A DNA stretch of 64,000 bases from G963663735 sp963663735 (GCA_963663735.2 CAXXHN010000002.1:1576712-1640711), one strand, 5' to 3'. Shown: positions 8,825 to 18,489, counted from the stretch's first letter. Translations and numbers: made by a program. Notes: a model not told the origin generated them from the letters alone.

Positions 8825-10219
8825 ATGTCAGAGAAAAAGACTCCAAGCAGAAGAGAATTTCTGCAGGCCAGCGGTACGGCAGCTGCAATTGTTTCAGCCG
8901 CGACTATCGTACCCAGTTCAGTTTTAGGAAGAGCCTTCGGGCACACTGCACCCAGCGACAAATTGAATGTTGCTGCTATAGGTGCAGGTGGAATGGGATC
9001 AGGAAACACAGACCGATGTGCCAAAACCGACAACATCTATGCATTGTGTGATGTCGACTGGGACAGGGCTGCCGGACAGTTTAAAAAGTATCCTCACGCC
9101 AAACAGTACAAGGATTTCCGCGAAATGCTTGAGAAAGAAACAGCGATTGATGCTTGCATAATTGCTTGTCCTGACCATACACATGCTGTTGCAGCCATGG
9201 CTGCCATGAAACTTAAAAAGCATGTCTACGTACAGAAACCCCTCACCCATTCAGTTTATGAAGCCAGGGTCCTGACAGAGACCGCCAGAAAATATGGAGT
9301 TGCTTCCCAGATGGGCAACCAGGGGCATTCCGGCCCGGGCTGCAGGAACATCAAGGACTGGATTTCAGCAGGTGTCATCGGTAAAGTGGAACTGCTTGAA
9401 TGCTGGACCAACCGTCCGATCTGGCCCCAGGGAATCACCACCAGGCCGCCCAAAGAACCAGTTCCTGCCACATTGGCATGGGACCTGTGGCTTGGACCAG
9501 CCAAGTGGCGCGAATACAACCACGCCTACGTTCCCCAGAGCTGGAGAGCCTATAAAGATTTCGGCACCGGTGCGCTGGGTGACATGGCTTGCCATATCAT
9601 GGACTCCGGCTTCTTCTCCCTTGACCTCAAGTATCCATCCAGCGTGGAAGGCTGTACCTCCCGTGATATCGGAACTGTTGATGGCGGGAAATGGGGAGGC
9701 CCGGTCAAAAATGACGAAACCTACCCACGCTCTTCCCTGATTACCTATAAATTCCCGGCACGCGGCAATAATCCCCCGTGCACTGTGAAATGGTATGACG
9801 GCGGACTGTTCCCGACCAGACCGGAACTGATGACTGATGATCGGGAACTCCCAACCAGCGGAAGCATCTTCCATGGCGAAAAGGGCATAATCGTCTGTAA
9901 CGAATATGGTGTGGATCCCGTAGTTTACCCGCTTGAGGCAGCTGAGAGAGCAAAAGCCGCTCCCCAGACTGTTGAGAGAATCAAGGACGGCGAGGAAGGT
10001 CATGAAACCAACTGGCTGGAAGCCTGCAAGGGCGGAAAACCCGCATCCTCAAACTTCGATTATTCAGGACCGCTGACCGAAATGGTATTGATGGGGAACC
10101 TGGCCACTATTTTCCCGAGACAGAAACTCTTGTGGGACGGCCCGAACTACACGTTCACCAATATCAAGGAAGCCAACAACTGGATCAATCCTCCTTATCG
10201 TAAGGGTTGGAGCCTGTAA
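8825..10219 (+). CDS. Tat-exported Gfo/Idh/MocA oxidoreductase
   Basis: A 464-residue NAD(P)-dependent oxidoreductase family protein with a twin-arginine signal (SRREFL, then an Ala/Val-rich stretch to about residue 37), so it is probably folded with its cofactor before export. The Rossmann segment starts NVAAIGAGGMGSGN and contains CDVD. The usual EKP motif appears as VQKPLTH, and the DMACHIMD helix typical of exported family members follows. Proteins of this type are numerous in PVC bacteria and usually act on sugars or glycosides. The substrate is unknown. AAAGGAAAGAG precedes the start, and a strong terminator follows. Confidence 0.92.
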   Translation: MSEKKTPSRREFLQASGTAAAIVSAATIVPSSVLGRAFGHTAPSDKLNVAAIGAGGMGSGNTDRCAKTDNIYALCDVDWDRAAGQFKKYPHAKQYKDFREMLEKETAIDACIIACPDHTHAVAAMAAMKLKKHVYVQKPLTHSVYEARVLTETARKYGVASQMGNQGHSGPGCRNIKDWISAGVIGKVELLECWTNRPIWPQGITTRPPKEPVPATLAWDLWLGPAKWREYNHAYVPQSWRAYKDFGTGALGDMACHIMDSGFFSLDLKYPSSVEGCTSRDIGTVDGGKWGGPVKNDETYPRSSLITYKFPARGNNPPCTVKWYDGGLFPTRPELMTDDRELPTSGSIFHGEKGIIVCNEYGVDPVVYPLEAAERAKAAPQTVERIKDGEEGHETNWLEACKGGKPASSNFDYSGPLTEMVLMGNLATIFPRQKLLWDGPNYTFTNIKEANNWINPPYRKGWSL

Positions 10220-10285
10220 AAAGGAAGTTGGTAAAAAATCCAATAATTGCAACCTTCATTTGAGGCAATTCAAATGAATACATCT

Positions 10286-10323
10286 GAAAGAGACGCTGGT
10301 TTTACAGCGTCTCTTTCTTTTTA
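10286..10323 (+). terminator. Rho-independent terminator after the exported oxidoreductase
   Basis: GAAAGAGACGCTG pairs perfectly with CAGCGTCTCTTTC (13 bp, six-base loop) and is followed by a T-rich tail. A second small perfect hairpin, TCATTTGA/TCAAATGA, lies just upstream at 10256-10277. Confidence 0.85.
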
Positions 10324-10379
10324 CTAAAACAGGTTCAAAGGAACTGTGGACTGAACTGGCAGAGGGGGATAAATTAAAT

Positions 10380-10808
10380 CTATTGGTAGGAAGCCAGAAA
10401 ATCATTCCCCAATGTCTCAATCTTCTTTTCCCGCAGCAAAGCCACGGTCTTCATCGGATCATCGGTGCGCATTACGACAATCTCTTTGTTAACACACGCA
10501 AACGCGTACATATATTCAATGCTGATACCTTCCTCCGCCAGCACCTCCAGGGCCGAACCCAGGCCGTTTGCCAGGTCGGTGGCGGCAATCATAAAAACGT
10601 CATTCAGGTGAACTGTGAATTTTTCCTTTTCCAGGATCGCTGCCGCCTTGTCAGGGTTGGTCACGATCAATCTCAAAATTCCAAAATCAGAAGTATCTGA
10701 AACGCTTAAGGCCTTGATGGTAACACCTGAATTGCCAAGTGCTTTAAATACTTCGTGCAGCCTGCCGGAACGATTTTCGATAAATATGGACAATTGTTTT
10801 ACTATCAT
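10380..10808 (-). CDS. ACT-domain protein linked to phenylacetate-CoA ligase
   Basis: A 142-residue protein made of two ACT-like units. It opens with KQLSIFIENRSGRLHEV, the usual ACT start that binds a small ligand at a helix-strand turn, and a second unit begins near residue 70. It starts five bases after the stop of the paaK-like gene, so the two form an operon. ACT proteins in this setting are generally thought to sense amino acids or aryl acids and to tune the ligase. No enzymatic motif is present. Confidence 0.88.
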   Translation of the reverse strand: MIVKQLSIFIENRSGRLHEVFKALGNSGVTIKALSVSDTSDFGILRLIVTNPDKAAAILEKEKFTVHLNDVFMIAATDLANGLGSALEVLAEEGISIEYMYAFACVNKEIVVMRTDDPMKTVALLREKKIETLGNDFLASYQ

Positions 10809-10813
10809 TGCCG

Positions 10814-12127
10814 TCAGCCTTTCTTACCGGATTCCCTGTTATCTTGCACTCTTATGGCTTTTCCACCTGTTTCCGGCAGGGTACCGGCTTCAACCAGTTT
10901 AATTATTGGTGTTACGAGCACTTCATCACGCACATCCCTGGCCATTTTTTTCCGCAGGTTATCAAGGCTGGCATAGTTGTCAGTAAACCAGTCTCTGCGG
11001 ATTTCAACATAAATTGTCATCTGATCCAGGCCTTCAATTGTCTCCAGGTGGATCACATAGTGAGAGTCAACTTCAGGGAACTGCATCAGGACTTTTTCAA
11101 CCTGCATTGGAAACACGTTGCAGCCCCTGATAATGAACATATCGTCAGATCGTCCATGAATCCTGTCCAGAAGCCGGTGAGTCCTGCCGCAAGGGCAATC
11201 TTCCGGCAGGAACCTGGTCAGGTCCCTGGTCCGGTAACGGATTAGAGGATTAGCCTGCCTATTAAGCGTAGTGATGACCAGTTCTCCCAATACGCCATCT
11301 TCGACCGGCTGCAGCGTTTCAGGGTCAATTATCTCAGCTAGAAAAGAGTCTTCCCAGATATGCAGTCCATTCTGACATTCACATTCAAAAGCCACACCAG
11401 GTCCGCACATTTCAGAAAGACCGTATGAGTTATATGCCTTTATTCCAGCAGAAGCCTCCACCCTTCTCCGTTGTTCCTCAGTATGGGGTTCTGCCCCTAT
11501 CACCATCAACCGCAGCGCTGTATCCCTGTTAGGATCTATCCCCATTGATTCCATTTCTGAGACAAGCCGCATTACATAGCTGGGGATTGTGTGAATTACA
11601 CTGGTTCCGTAATCACAAATCAGTTTAATCTGCCGTTTCGTATTCCCTGCTCCTGCCGGAACTGTCAACGCACCCAGCTTCTCAGCCCCGTATTGAAATC
11701 CTAGACCGCCAGTAAACAAACCATACCCGCAGATATTCTGGAAAACGTCAGTGTTCCTCACGCCTACCATGAACAGGCATCTCGCTATCAGGTTAGCCCA
11801 GTTGTCCAGGTCCTGCCTGGTATGAAAAATAACTGTTGGATTTCCCGTAGTGCCACTTGAAGAATGCAGCCTCACTACGTCGGTTTTATCCGCAGCTAAA
11901 AAGCCATAGGGGAAATTCTCTCTAAGATCTTCCTTGGTCGTAAAAGGTAATAAACTGACATCTTCAACCGAGTTAATTCTTTCAGGAGTAATCCCCATTT
12001 CCTCATAAAGCTTCCGATAAAAAGGAGATCTCCCCGCCTGTCTAATCGCGGCTCTCATCCTGTTCACCTGCAGTCTATGAATGCCGCTCCGGGGCAATTT
12101 CTCAAGTTCTTCTTCCCAATAAATCAT
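10814..12127 (-). CDS. paaK: Phenylacetate-coenzyme A ligase
   Basis: A 437-residue adenylate-forming enzyme that activates phenylacetate or a related aryl acid to its CoA thioester. The P-loop-like SSSGTTGNPTVIFHT (about 90-104), the AMP-binding YNSYGLSEMCGPG, and the C-terminal RTRDLTRF and GRSDDMFIIRGCNVFP segments are diagnostic. The rest of the aerobic paa pathway is absent. The pairing with an ACT protein is typical of anaerobes and facultative organisms that feed aryl-pyruvate oxidation products into CoA esters. Indoleacetate or another aryl acid is an alternative substrate. Confidence 0.92.
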   Translation of the reverse strand: MIYWEEELEKLPRSGIHRLQVNRMRAAIRQAGRSPFYRKLYEEMGITPERINSVEDVSLLPFTTKEDLRENFPYGFLAADKTDVVRLHSSSGTTGNPTVIFHTRQDLDNWANLIARCLFMVGVRNTDVFQNICGYGLFTGGLGFQYGAEKLGALTVPAGAGNTKRQIKLICDYGTSVIHTIPSYVMRLVSEMESMGIDPNRDTALRLMVIGAEPHTEEQRRRVEASAGIKAYNSYGLSEMCGPGVAFECECQNGLHIWEDSFLAEIIDPETLQPVEDGVLGELVITTLNRQANPLIRYRTRDLTRFLPEDCPCGRTHRLLDRIHGRSDDMFIIRGCNVFPMQVEKVLMQFPEVDSHYVIHLETIEGLDQMTIYVEIRRDWFTDNYASLDNLRKKMARDVRDEVLVTPIIKLVEAGTLPETGGKAIRVQDNRESGKKG

Positions 12128-12463
12128 AGGTGGGTCCAGTCAATTTTAATTAAATACCGCGGCTGCTGTTCTGTAACTGCAGTAGAGTTTTCTTTCTTGA
12201 AATGTTCAGATCAAATCAAGTCCAGAAAGGTCGTGTCTTCACGAAGGAAGACAGGCAACCTGACTGACCTTCTTAAATAATATCATAGTCAAATCGGTAT
12301 TTTTTTGGTATGCCCGCACAAAATTCAGCTGATAAAAACACAACAAAACCTAAACCCGGTCTCTTTCCTGATATGTAAAAGTTGTATTGCCAACGGATTC
12401 CGAAACCTGGTTTATCCCGTGTTCATCAGCAGATGATCAATCCGGCGGGTTTTCCCTGTCCGG
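12128..12463. other. Intergenic, no gene seen
   Basis: 336 bases between the divergent 5' end of paaK and the end of the NCS1 operon. I see no open frame, RNA gene or strong terminator; the promoter of paaK must lie at its left edge. Confidence 0.5.
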
Positions 12464-12631
12464 CTAACTCTTTTTCATCCAGAACGGGGCAGAGCCAAAC
12501 CAGAGGATCATGCCTAAAACCATAAGACTTGAATGAGAATCCCAGGTCATTTTTCCAGCCAGAACCATGAAAGAAGGGATTACAGTCATGCAAAGACCTG
12601 CCAGGGAAATTATCATAAGTACCTTTTTCAT
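12464..12631 (-). CDS. 55-residue membrane protein coupled to NCS1 permease
   Basis: The ATG at 12631 overlaps the stop of the permease gene in an ATGA arrangement and the frame runs 55 codons to TAG at 12464. The product begins MKKVLMIISL and has two hydrophobic helices (about residues 4-23 and 35-50), ending in WMKKS. The tight coupling and clean membrane profile make it a likely real gene despite its size. The family is unknown to me. A small accessory subunit of the permease is the simplest guess. Confidence 0.6.
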   Translation of the reverse strand: MKKVLMIISLAGLCMTVIPSFMVLAGKMTWDSHSSLMVLGMILWFGSAPFWMKKS

Positions 12632-14013
12632 GATATCTCTACCTCTTTGCTGCTATTCTTCTGCTCAATTAAACTCAAAAGGACATAAATTAAAATAGCC
12701 GCAAACCATGCGGGCAGAGCTTTAAAATAAATCTCCAACGGAAGCATAAAGCTGATTCCGATAGATCCAGTCCATGAAAGGAACGCTGGTAAACTGAACA
12801 TTCCTTTTCTCCATTCTGTAAAGTTCTGCCGCATACCTAATTTCGGAAAGAGCCAGAAATCAGCCAGGATTACGGCCCCCATGGGCATAAGTAACAGTCC
12901 ATAAAGTGCGACAAAATCCATCAACCTCATAACCAGTGCCGGGAAACATGCCGCGATGGTGGTTGCAACTCCGGTTGCAAGGGTAACTTTCCACCTTTTC
13001 CAGTTTGGAGTTGCTATCTGGAAAGCAAGACCAGCGCGGTAAAGGGTGGGGTTGGCCGTAGTCCATCCTGCGATCACAACGCAGACTGCCCCGGCAACAC
13101 CGGCACCCATATAAGCAATAGGGCCGGGAGCAACGGAACCTGCTGCTGCAGCGCAAAGAATTCCGGAAGCTATCCAGGCCAGGAAATGTCCCAGAAACAT
13201 TCCTGTCGCTGAGGCAAAGCCATATTGCCATTTTTTTGCGTACCGGAGAATTGTCAAATCTGCCATTCCTATATGCATGGCCAAATTAGCAAACCAGGCA
13301 AAAAACATGACATGCCAGATTGTAAACTGGACCTGCCCTTCGACCGCGACTCCGGTCCAGACTTTTTCATTGGCCACCCTCCAAAAATCCCCCAGAGAAT
13401 GACAGCCAAGGGAAGGAAGGACAGCTACAGCCGCAGCCACGAACACCAGGAACATCCAGGGCGCGCAGATCTTTGAGAACCGGGAAATCTTTTCAAATCC
13501 CAGTATCGCAAGAATTGTCACAATTCCCCCTACAACAGCGACTACAATTACCCAACTTATACTGCCGGGATAAATGTCAGACAGGCCAGGCATGGGCATT
13601 TTGAAAGGCAACCCGACTGCAGTAGCGGCAACAGCTATCATGGCCCCGGCAAGAAAACAAAACATCAGGGCGTTAACAATGCCGTAGATGTATGTAAGGA
13701 CAGGGCCACAGATCTTGCGAAGCTGCCAGTAGAGAGTAAGGCGGCATCTCACAGCAATAGGGGCGCATATCAGCGCCCAGCTCAAAACAGCCAGAATATT
13801 CCCAACAATCAGGCCTATTAATAAGTCCCCGGCAGTGACACCATGCACCACGAAAAGTGGCCCAAGGATAAATTCAGTACCGGCAACATGTTCTCCGGCA
13901 TAAAGACCAAGAAAATTAGTAAATCCCTGTAGCTTTGATTTATCTACAGGTTCCCTGTCGAACTCGTACATGGCATCCAGCCTGTTGGCCAGCGTCTTGC
14001 TTTTTTCATTCAT
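12628..14013 (-). CDS. NCS1-family permease (cytosine/purine type)
   Basis: A 461-residue membrane protein with about 12 TM helices, from an ATG at 14013 with AGGAG upstream; an upstream in-frame ATG at 14121 would add a basic, unrelated leader. The N-terminal segment containing GLYAGEHVAGTEF and GPLFVVHGVTAGDLL, with GNILAVLSWALI following, has the layout of the NCS1 nucleobase:cation symporters (CodB/PurP relatives). Trp- and Gly-rich helices such as AGWTTANPTLYRAGLAFQ fit the ligand-binding helices 6 and 8. The substrate is uncertain: cytosine, purine, hydantoin or thiamine are all possible. No catabolic gene for these lies beside it. Confidence 0.85.
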   Translation of the reverse strand: MNEKSKTLANRLDAMYEFDREPVDKSKLQGFTNFLGLYAGEHVAGTEFILGPLFVVHGVTAGDLLIGLIVGNILAVLSWALICAPIAVRCRLTLYWQLRKICGPVLTYIYGIVNALMFCFLAGAMIAVAATAVGLPFKMPMPGLSDIYPGSISWVIVVAVVGGIVTILAILGFEKISRFSKICAPWMFLVFVAAAVAVLPSLGCHSLGDFWRVANEKVWTGVAVEGQVQFTIWHVMFFAWFANLAMHIGMADLTILRYAKKWQYGFASATGMFLGHFLAWIASGILCAAAAGSVAPGPIAYMGAGVAGAVCVVIAGWTTANPTLYRAGLAFQIATPNWKRWKVTLATGVATTIAACFPALVMRLMDFVALYGLLLMPMGAVILADFWLFPKLGMRQNFTEWRKGMFSLPAFLSWTGSIGISFMLPLEIYFKALPAWFAAILIYVLLSLIEQKNSSKEVEIS

Positions 14014-14198
14014 AGTTCTGCGCTCAACTCCTGTTCCGGTAAAATTCAACTGGATACTAAGTATTACAGTCAGCTTGACCGTAGTCCATATCAGGAGCCT
14101 TCTTTTATAAAAAAATTTCACCTTTTTGATTGGATCAAAAGAGCAGGTCTCTCTATAATCGTGGTGGGGAGGAAAACAACTAACTGAGGTTGATTAAC

Positions 14199-15407
14199 AT
14201 GGCAAGACTGTATTCCGAGAATTCCTATATAAATGAATTCAAGGCTGAAGTGACTGGAGTAATTCCCTGCAAAAATGGTTGTGAGGTACTTTTGTCAGAC
14301 ACTGCGTTTTACCCGGAATCTGGAGGGCAGCCTTCTGATCATGGATGGATAAACGAATTCCAGGTGGTTAATGTAGTCGACTCCAGGGAAGGCCCCATTC
14401 ATACTGTCTCAACCGGAGATCTATCGGTAGGACAGGAAGTGTCGTGCAGAATTGACTGGAATAGAAGGTTTGACCACATGCAGCACCACACCGGTCAGCA
14501 TATCCTTTCCCAGGCCTTTTGGGAAACCTCCAAAGCAAAAACGGTTTCGTTTCATTTAGGCAGCGATGATGTAACTATTGATCTTTCGGTTGAATCTCTA
14601 TCCGCGGAAAAACTTTTAGAGACCGAAAACAGAGCTAATAAGGTAGTAACTGAAAACATGGAGATCAAGGTTTATTCAGTTGACAGCTCTGAACAGAAAG
14701 ACATACCGGTCAGGAAACCATCAACGCGGCAGGGAGCCGTAAGGATAGTCGAAATCAATGGCTGGGACTACTCCCCCTGCGGTGGAACGCACTGCAGGGC
14801 TACCGGTGAAATAGGCCTTATCAAAATAACCCGCCTGGAAAGAGTACGAAAGCAGCTACGGGTGCATTTTTGCTGCGGCGGCAGGGCTCTGCGAGATTTT
14901 CAAAAAAAGTCAGAACTGGCCGACAGCCTCGGAAACCTTCTGTCCTGCGGAGAAAACGATCTTCTTTCCAACATAAATAAACTGATAGAAAACAGCAAGT
15001 TACAGGCAGGAAAAAACAGAGCGCTCCACCAAAGAATCTTTTCAATGAGTGCTGAAAAGATGGCACACAATGTCCAGGACATAAACGGATTTAAGAGTAT
15101 AATTCAACTGGTTGAAGAGATTGATCTTAAGGATCTGAACAAGCTGGCAACCAAGCTGTTGCAGGAAAACGCGGCGGATATTGTGTTGCTCGCAACAGAA
15201 AAACCCCGACCCGGAATACTTTTCGCAAGGATCATTAATAAAAGCCTGCCGGATCTTCGTTCGGTTCTTGAGGCAACTCAGGACCAGTTCGGAGGTAAAG
15301 GAGGGGGCTCTCCTGACCGGGTCCAGGCTGGAGGCAATGATCCGAAAGGCCTTTTACCAGCTCTCGAAAAAGCCAAAACAATGATCATGCAGAGTACAGG
15401 AAGGTAA
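14199..15407 (+). CDS. Alanyl-tRNA editing protein (AlaX-L type)
   Basis: A free-standing editing protein that hydrolyses mischarged Ser- or Gly-tRNA(Ala). The N-terminal part matches the second half of AlaRS: FYPESGGQPSD (38-48), the zinc motif HHTGQH (96-101), and the CGGTHC pair about 100 residues later. The C-terminal DHHA1 domain ends FGGKGGGSPDRVQAGG, the glycine-rich motif of that domain. Length (about 402 residues) identifies the long AlaX form. GAGG lies ten bases before the ATG at 14199. The gene is monocistronic, and ahcY follows after a 214-base gap. Confidence 0.93.
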   Translation: MARLYSENSYINEFKAEVTGVIPCKNGCEVLLSDTAFYPESGGQPSDHGWINEFQVVNVVDSREGPIHTVSTGDLSVGQEVSCRIDWNRRFDHMQHHTGQHILSQAFWETSKAKTVSFHLGSDDVTIDLSVESLSAEKLLETENRANKVVTENMEIKVYSVDSSEQKDIPVRKPSTRQGAVRIVEINGWDYSPCGGTHCRATGEIGLIKITRLERVRKQLRVHFCCGGRALRDFQKKSELADSLGNLLSCGENDLLSNINKLIENSKLQAGKNRALHQRIFSMSAEKMAHNVQDINGFKSIIQLVEEIDLKDLNKLATKLLQENAADIVLLATEKPRPGILFARIINKSLPDLRSVLEATQDQFGGKGGGSPDRVQAGGNDPKGLLPALEKAKTMIMQSTGR

Positions 15408-15621
15408 CACCTACCCATAATCCTTCAGATTACAGTTCACATTTTCCAGGGTGGGCAACGGACAGATAGATTTGATTCTACAAGTATCCTGAACTTGCAG
15501 AGAGACTTAAGTTCTCCGGTAAAATTTGATCATAATTCCTTTTTCGGCTAGCATTTCCAGTTAAGATTAATTAATTTGGTGACAAACAAGTTTGATTTAA
15601 AGAAAAGGTAATATAAGAATC

Positions 15622-17061
15622 ATGGCAAACAACAGATCGACAGAGCCTGCTGATTACAAAATCGCGGATATAAAACTAGCTGATTTCGGAAGAAAAGAAA
15701 TGGATCTGGCTGAACAGGAAATGCCTGGATTAATGAGCATCCGCGAAGAGTATAAAAGCAAAAAACCCCTTGCGGGAGTTCGGGTTACCGGATCCCTGCA
15801 TATGACTATACAAACCGCTGTCCTGATTGAAACACTCAGAGACCTGGGGGCCAATGTGCGGTGGGCAAGCTGCAACATATTCAGTACCCAGGACCACGCG
15901 GCTGCGGCCGTTGTTCGAACCGGAATCCCGGTGTTTGCCTGGAAGGGCGAGAGCCTGGAAGATTACTGGTGGTGCACCTTAAAAGCACTTACCTTTCCTG
16001 AAGGCGGCCCCAACCTGATAGTTGATGACGGAGGAGACGCTACACTTCTGGTTCACATGGGGTATGAAGCTGAAAAGGCGTATGCAGCTGATGGAAGCCT
16101 TCCCGATCCGGAGAGTACCGATGTTCATGAAATGCAGGTAATTCTCAGGCTCATTAAAGCACAGCTGGAACAAGACCCACAATTCTGGCATCGAATGGTC
16201 CCTGGTTTAAAGGGAGTCAGTGAAGAGACAACCACCGGTGTACTCAGGCTCTATCAGATGGCACAAAAAGGTACGTTGCTATTCCCGGCAATCAACGTAA
16301 ATGACAGTGTTACAAAAAGTAAATTTGATAATGTTTATGGGTGTCGCCATTCCCTGCCCGACGCTATCTGCAGGGCCACTGATGTCATGATCGGAGGCAA
16401 AACTGTACTGGTATGCGGATTTGGTGAGGTTGGCAAAGGCTGTGCTCAAGCCATGCGTGGACAGGGTGCCAGGGTGCTGATAACGGAAATCGATCCAATA
16501 TGCGCTCTGCAGGCCTGCATGGAAGGCTACCAGGTTGTCACCGTTGATGACGTTGTAGGTGATTGTGATCTTTTTGTGACAGCTACAGGAAATATGGAGG
16601 TTCTCTCAGCTGATCAGATGTCCAGGATGAAAGACAAGGCAATTGTCTGCAACATTGGTCATTTTGACCATGAAATAGATATGGCCGGGCTGGAAAAAAT
16701 TCCCGGGATTCGCAAAGAAAACATAAAACCACAGGTAGATCTCTGGCACTTTACAGACGGCCATGCAGTGATTGTACTTTCAGAAGGAAGACTGTGTAAC
16801 CTCGGTAATGCCACGGGTCATCCAAGTTTCGTGATGAGTAACAGTTTCACCAACCAGGTAATGGCCCAGATAGAACTGTGGCAGAATCAGGACAGTTACA
16901 AAAAAGAGGTTTATGTCCTTCCTAAACATCTGGACGAAAAAGTTGCGGTTTTACATCTGCCGAAACTGGGAGCAAAACTCACAACCCTGACTCCAAAGCA
17001 GGCTGAATATATTGGGGTTCCAGTTACAGGGCCCTTTAAACCAGATCATTATCGATACTAG
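15622..17061 (+). CDS. ahcY: S-adenosylhomocysteine hydrolase
   Basis: Cleaves S-adenosylhomocysteine to adenosine and homocysteine, relieving product inhibition of methyltransferases in the SAM cycle. 479 residues with the substrate-site segments SLHMTIQTAVLIETL and NIFSTQDHAAAA, catalytic-region DDGGDAT, the Lys/Asp stretch NVNDSVTKSKFDN, and the NAD-binding GFGEVGKGCAQ. The C-terminus KPDHYRY is the invariant tail that closes the NAD site of the neighbouring subunit in the tetramer. The gene stands alone. I looked for a SAH riboswitch in the 214 bases upstream and do not see the conserved core. The unusual number of methyltransferases in this window makes this enzyme relevant to them. Confidence 0.97.
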   Translation: MANNRSTEPADYKIADIKLADFGRKEMDLAEQEMPGLMSIREEYKSKKPLAGVRVTGSLHMTIQTAVLIETLRDLGANVRWASCNIFSTQDHAAAAVVRTGIPVFAWKGESLEDYWWCTLKALTFPEGGPNLIVDDGGDATLLVHMGYEAEKAYAADGSLPDPESTDVHEMQVILRLIKAQLEQDPQFWHRMVPGLKGVSEETTTGVLRLYQMAQKGTLLFPAINVNDSVTKSKFDNVYGCRHSLPDAICRATDVMIGGKTVLVCGFGEVGKGCAQAMRGQGARVLITEIDPICALQACMEGYQVVTVDDVVGDCDLFVTATGNMEVLSADQMSRMKDKAIVCNIGHFDHEIDMAGLEKIPGIRKENIKPQVDLWHFTDGHAVIVLSEGRLCNLGNATGHPSFVMSNSFTNQVMAQIELWQNQDSYKKEVYVLPKHLDEKVAVLHLPKLGAKLTTLTPKQAEYIGVPVTGPFKPDHYRY

Positions 17062-17236
17062 CCCGCATTTCTCACCGGATTGCGTAGCGAGGCGGCGGAG
17101 ACGCCGGCCAGATAAGGCTTGCGACCGAGGCCCCCGCAGTCGTACTTGATGGTACGTCGAGGAGGCCGACAGAGCATAACGCAGTCAGGACGGATGTATT
17201 CGCCGCAGCAGTAGTCAGCTGGTGAGAAATTCGGGC
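17061..17236. repeat. 176-bp element with terminal inverted repeats
   Basis: The left end GCCCGCATTTCTCACC (17061-17076) and right end GGTGAGAAATTCGGGC (17221-17236) are 16-bp inverted repeats with one mismatch. The interior is GC-rich and full of short self-complementary stretches, for example CGTACTTGATGGTACG. Its first base is the last base of the ahcY stop codon. It has the form of a non-autonomous MITE-like element or a folded ncRNA, and resembles dispersed intergenic repeats I associate with several uncultured or marine phyla. A spurious open frame crosses it on the minus strand. Confidence 0.75.
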
Positions 17237-17409
17237 TAAGATTGCACCAGGATAGAATCTGCAGGATTCTTGTTCGCGGTATCTACGCAATCAGGCCGGT
17301 CACACCTTGAGTAAAAATCATGAGATGACCGGCTTCCAAATTATTTCTTTCCATATTAAATTAGCAACAGTCAAAATCTATCCATGTTATTCTAACAACA
17401 CTATATAAT

Positions 17410-18288
17410 ATGCAGCAAAACTCCGGATTCGCCACTAGCCTAACCTGTTTTTCCAGTTCTCAATGTTACCGCTTCTGGCTTCCACTAATCACATTATTTT
17501 TTCTTTTTCCGCCCCTTGAGGGCGCGGTACTGCAAAAAAAAACAGTAGAGGCTTATTCCTCTTATATCGCAAAAGTGGAAAAGGAGCTGGTCTCCCGCAG
17601 GAATGGGGAACTTCCCTACCTTAGTGTTTCCGAGTCACCCGGGAACCTTATCAGCCTTTCCAAAGATCTTATCGTCATCAGAAACCTTCACGAAGAGGAC
17701 AAGACACCCAAAGGAATAATCCACGAATGGCTGGGCGCAGTATTCCTGGAGGGAATTACCCTGGACCAGGCGTTGCAGGTACTCACTAACTATGACATTC
17801 ACCAGGACATTTTCAAGGAAATTGTTCTTTCCAAATTAATCAGCCGGTCCGGCGACCTGGTTACCACCCACATGAGATTTAGAATAGAAGGGTTATTGAC
17901 CATAGTCACTGACTCAACCAACGAGGCCCGAATCTTTCGGATCTCTGACAAAAAAGCCCAGATTTTTTGCCACAGCAAAAAGATCAATGAAATTGAGAAT
18001 TATGGGGAAGAAAATGAAAAATTGCTGCCGGAAGGCAACGACCGAGGCCTGCTCTGGAGAGTAAACTCCTACATAACCTTGCTGGAATCTGATGAGGGAG
18101 TCACTATTGAATGCAGATCAATCAACCTGACCCGGGATATTCCATTCGGGATTGGACTTTTCATTGGCTCATTCATTAACAACGCGCCCGCAGAATCTCT
18201 TAAATCAATGCTGACAGCCCTGAAATCATACTTTTCCAAAGAACCATACCTTCTCCCCAAAAAGGAGTCGCTTCCTTCACAGGAATAA
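17410..18288 (+). CDS. Exported SRPBCC-like protein, paralogue 1
   Basis: A 292-residue protein with a long Sec-type signal (hydrophobic residues about 23-38). The mature part is closely related to the gene at 20223-21056: both share an ERRNG/SRRNG motif near the N-terminus, GIIHxWxGAVF, the pair KAQIF and KINEVEN/KINEIEN, and a C-terminal block with LLWRVNSY, ECRSINLTRDIP and PAESLKSML. This ending, with a Trp-Arg turn, a long strand and a long C-terminal helix, is the layout of START/SRPBCC helix-grip proteins; similar exported proteins are common in Acidobacteriota. No ligand can be named. The two paralogues flank a PEP-CTERM gene. Confidence 0.75.
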   Translation: MQQNSGFATSLTCFSSSQCYRFWLPLITLFFLFPPLEGAVLQKKTVEAYSSYIAKVEKELVSRRNGELPYLSVSESPGNLISLSKDLIVIRNLHEEDKTPKGIIHEWLGAVFLEGITLDQALQVLTNYDIHQDIFKEIVLSKLISRSGDLVTTHMRFRIEGLLTIVTDSTNEARIFRISDKKAQIFCHSKKINEIENYGEENEKLLPEGNDRGLLWRVNSYITLLESDEGVTIECRSINLTRDIPFGIGLFIGSFINNAPAESLKSMLTALKSYFSKEPYLLPKKESLPSQE

Positions 18289-18489
18289 ACCCTGGCACAA
18301 TCGGTAGCCGGCTATTTCCCCTGACCTGAAACCTTAACTGGAACGCAGCTGGATCTTCCAGCCCCAGGTCCATAAGAAGAACCCAAAACATACCGGAGAG
18401 AATAAGTAATTTCCAATCTCAATTACAATGACGAAACTCCTGAAGGACTCTGAAATACTTCATTTCTTTCATGACCGCTTAGAATAAAG

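Noticed and set aside
15408..15621. SAH riboswitch before ahcY
   Set aside because: The 214 bases contain no recognisable conserved core or pairing pattern of the SAH riboswitch; a weak or novel element cannot be excluded.
17072..17290. 72-codon minus-strand frame over the TIR element
   Set aside because: It is contained in an inverted-repeat element, has low-complexity Ala/Ser/Pro composition and no ribosome-binding site; similar frames arise by chance in such GC-rich repeats.
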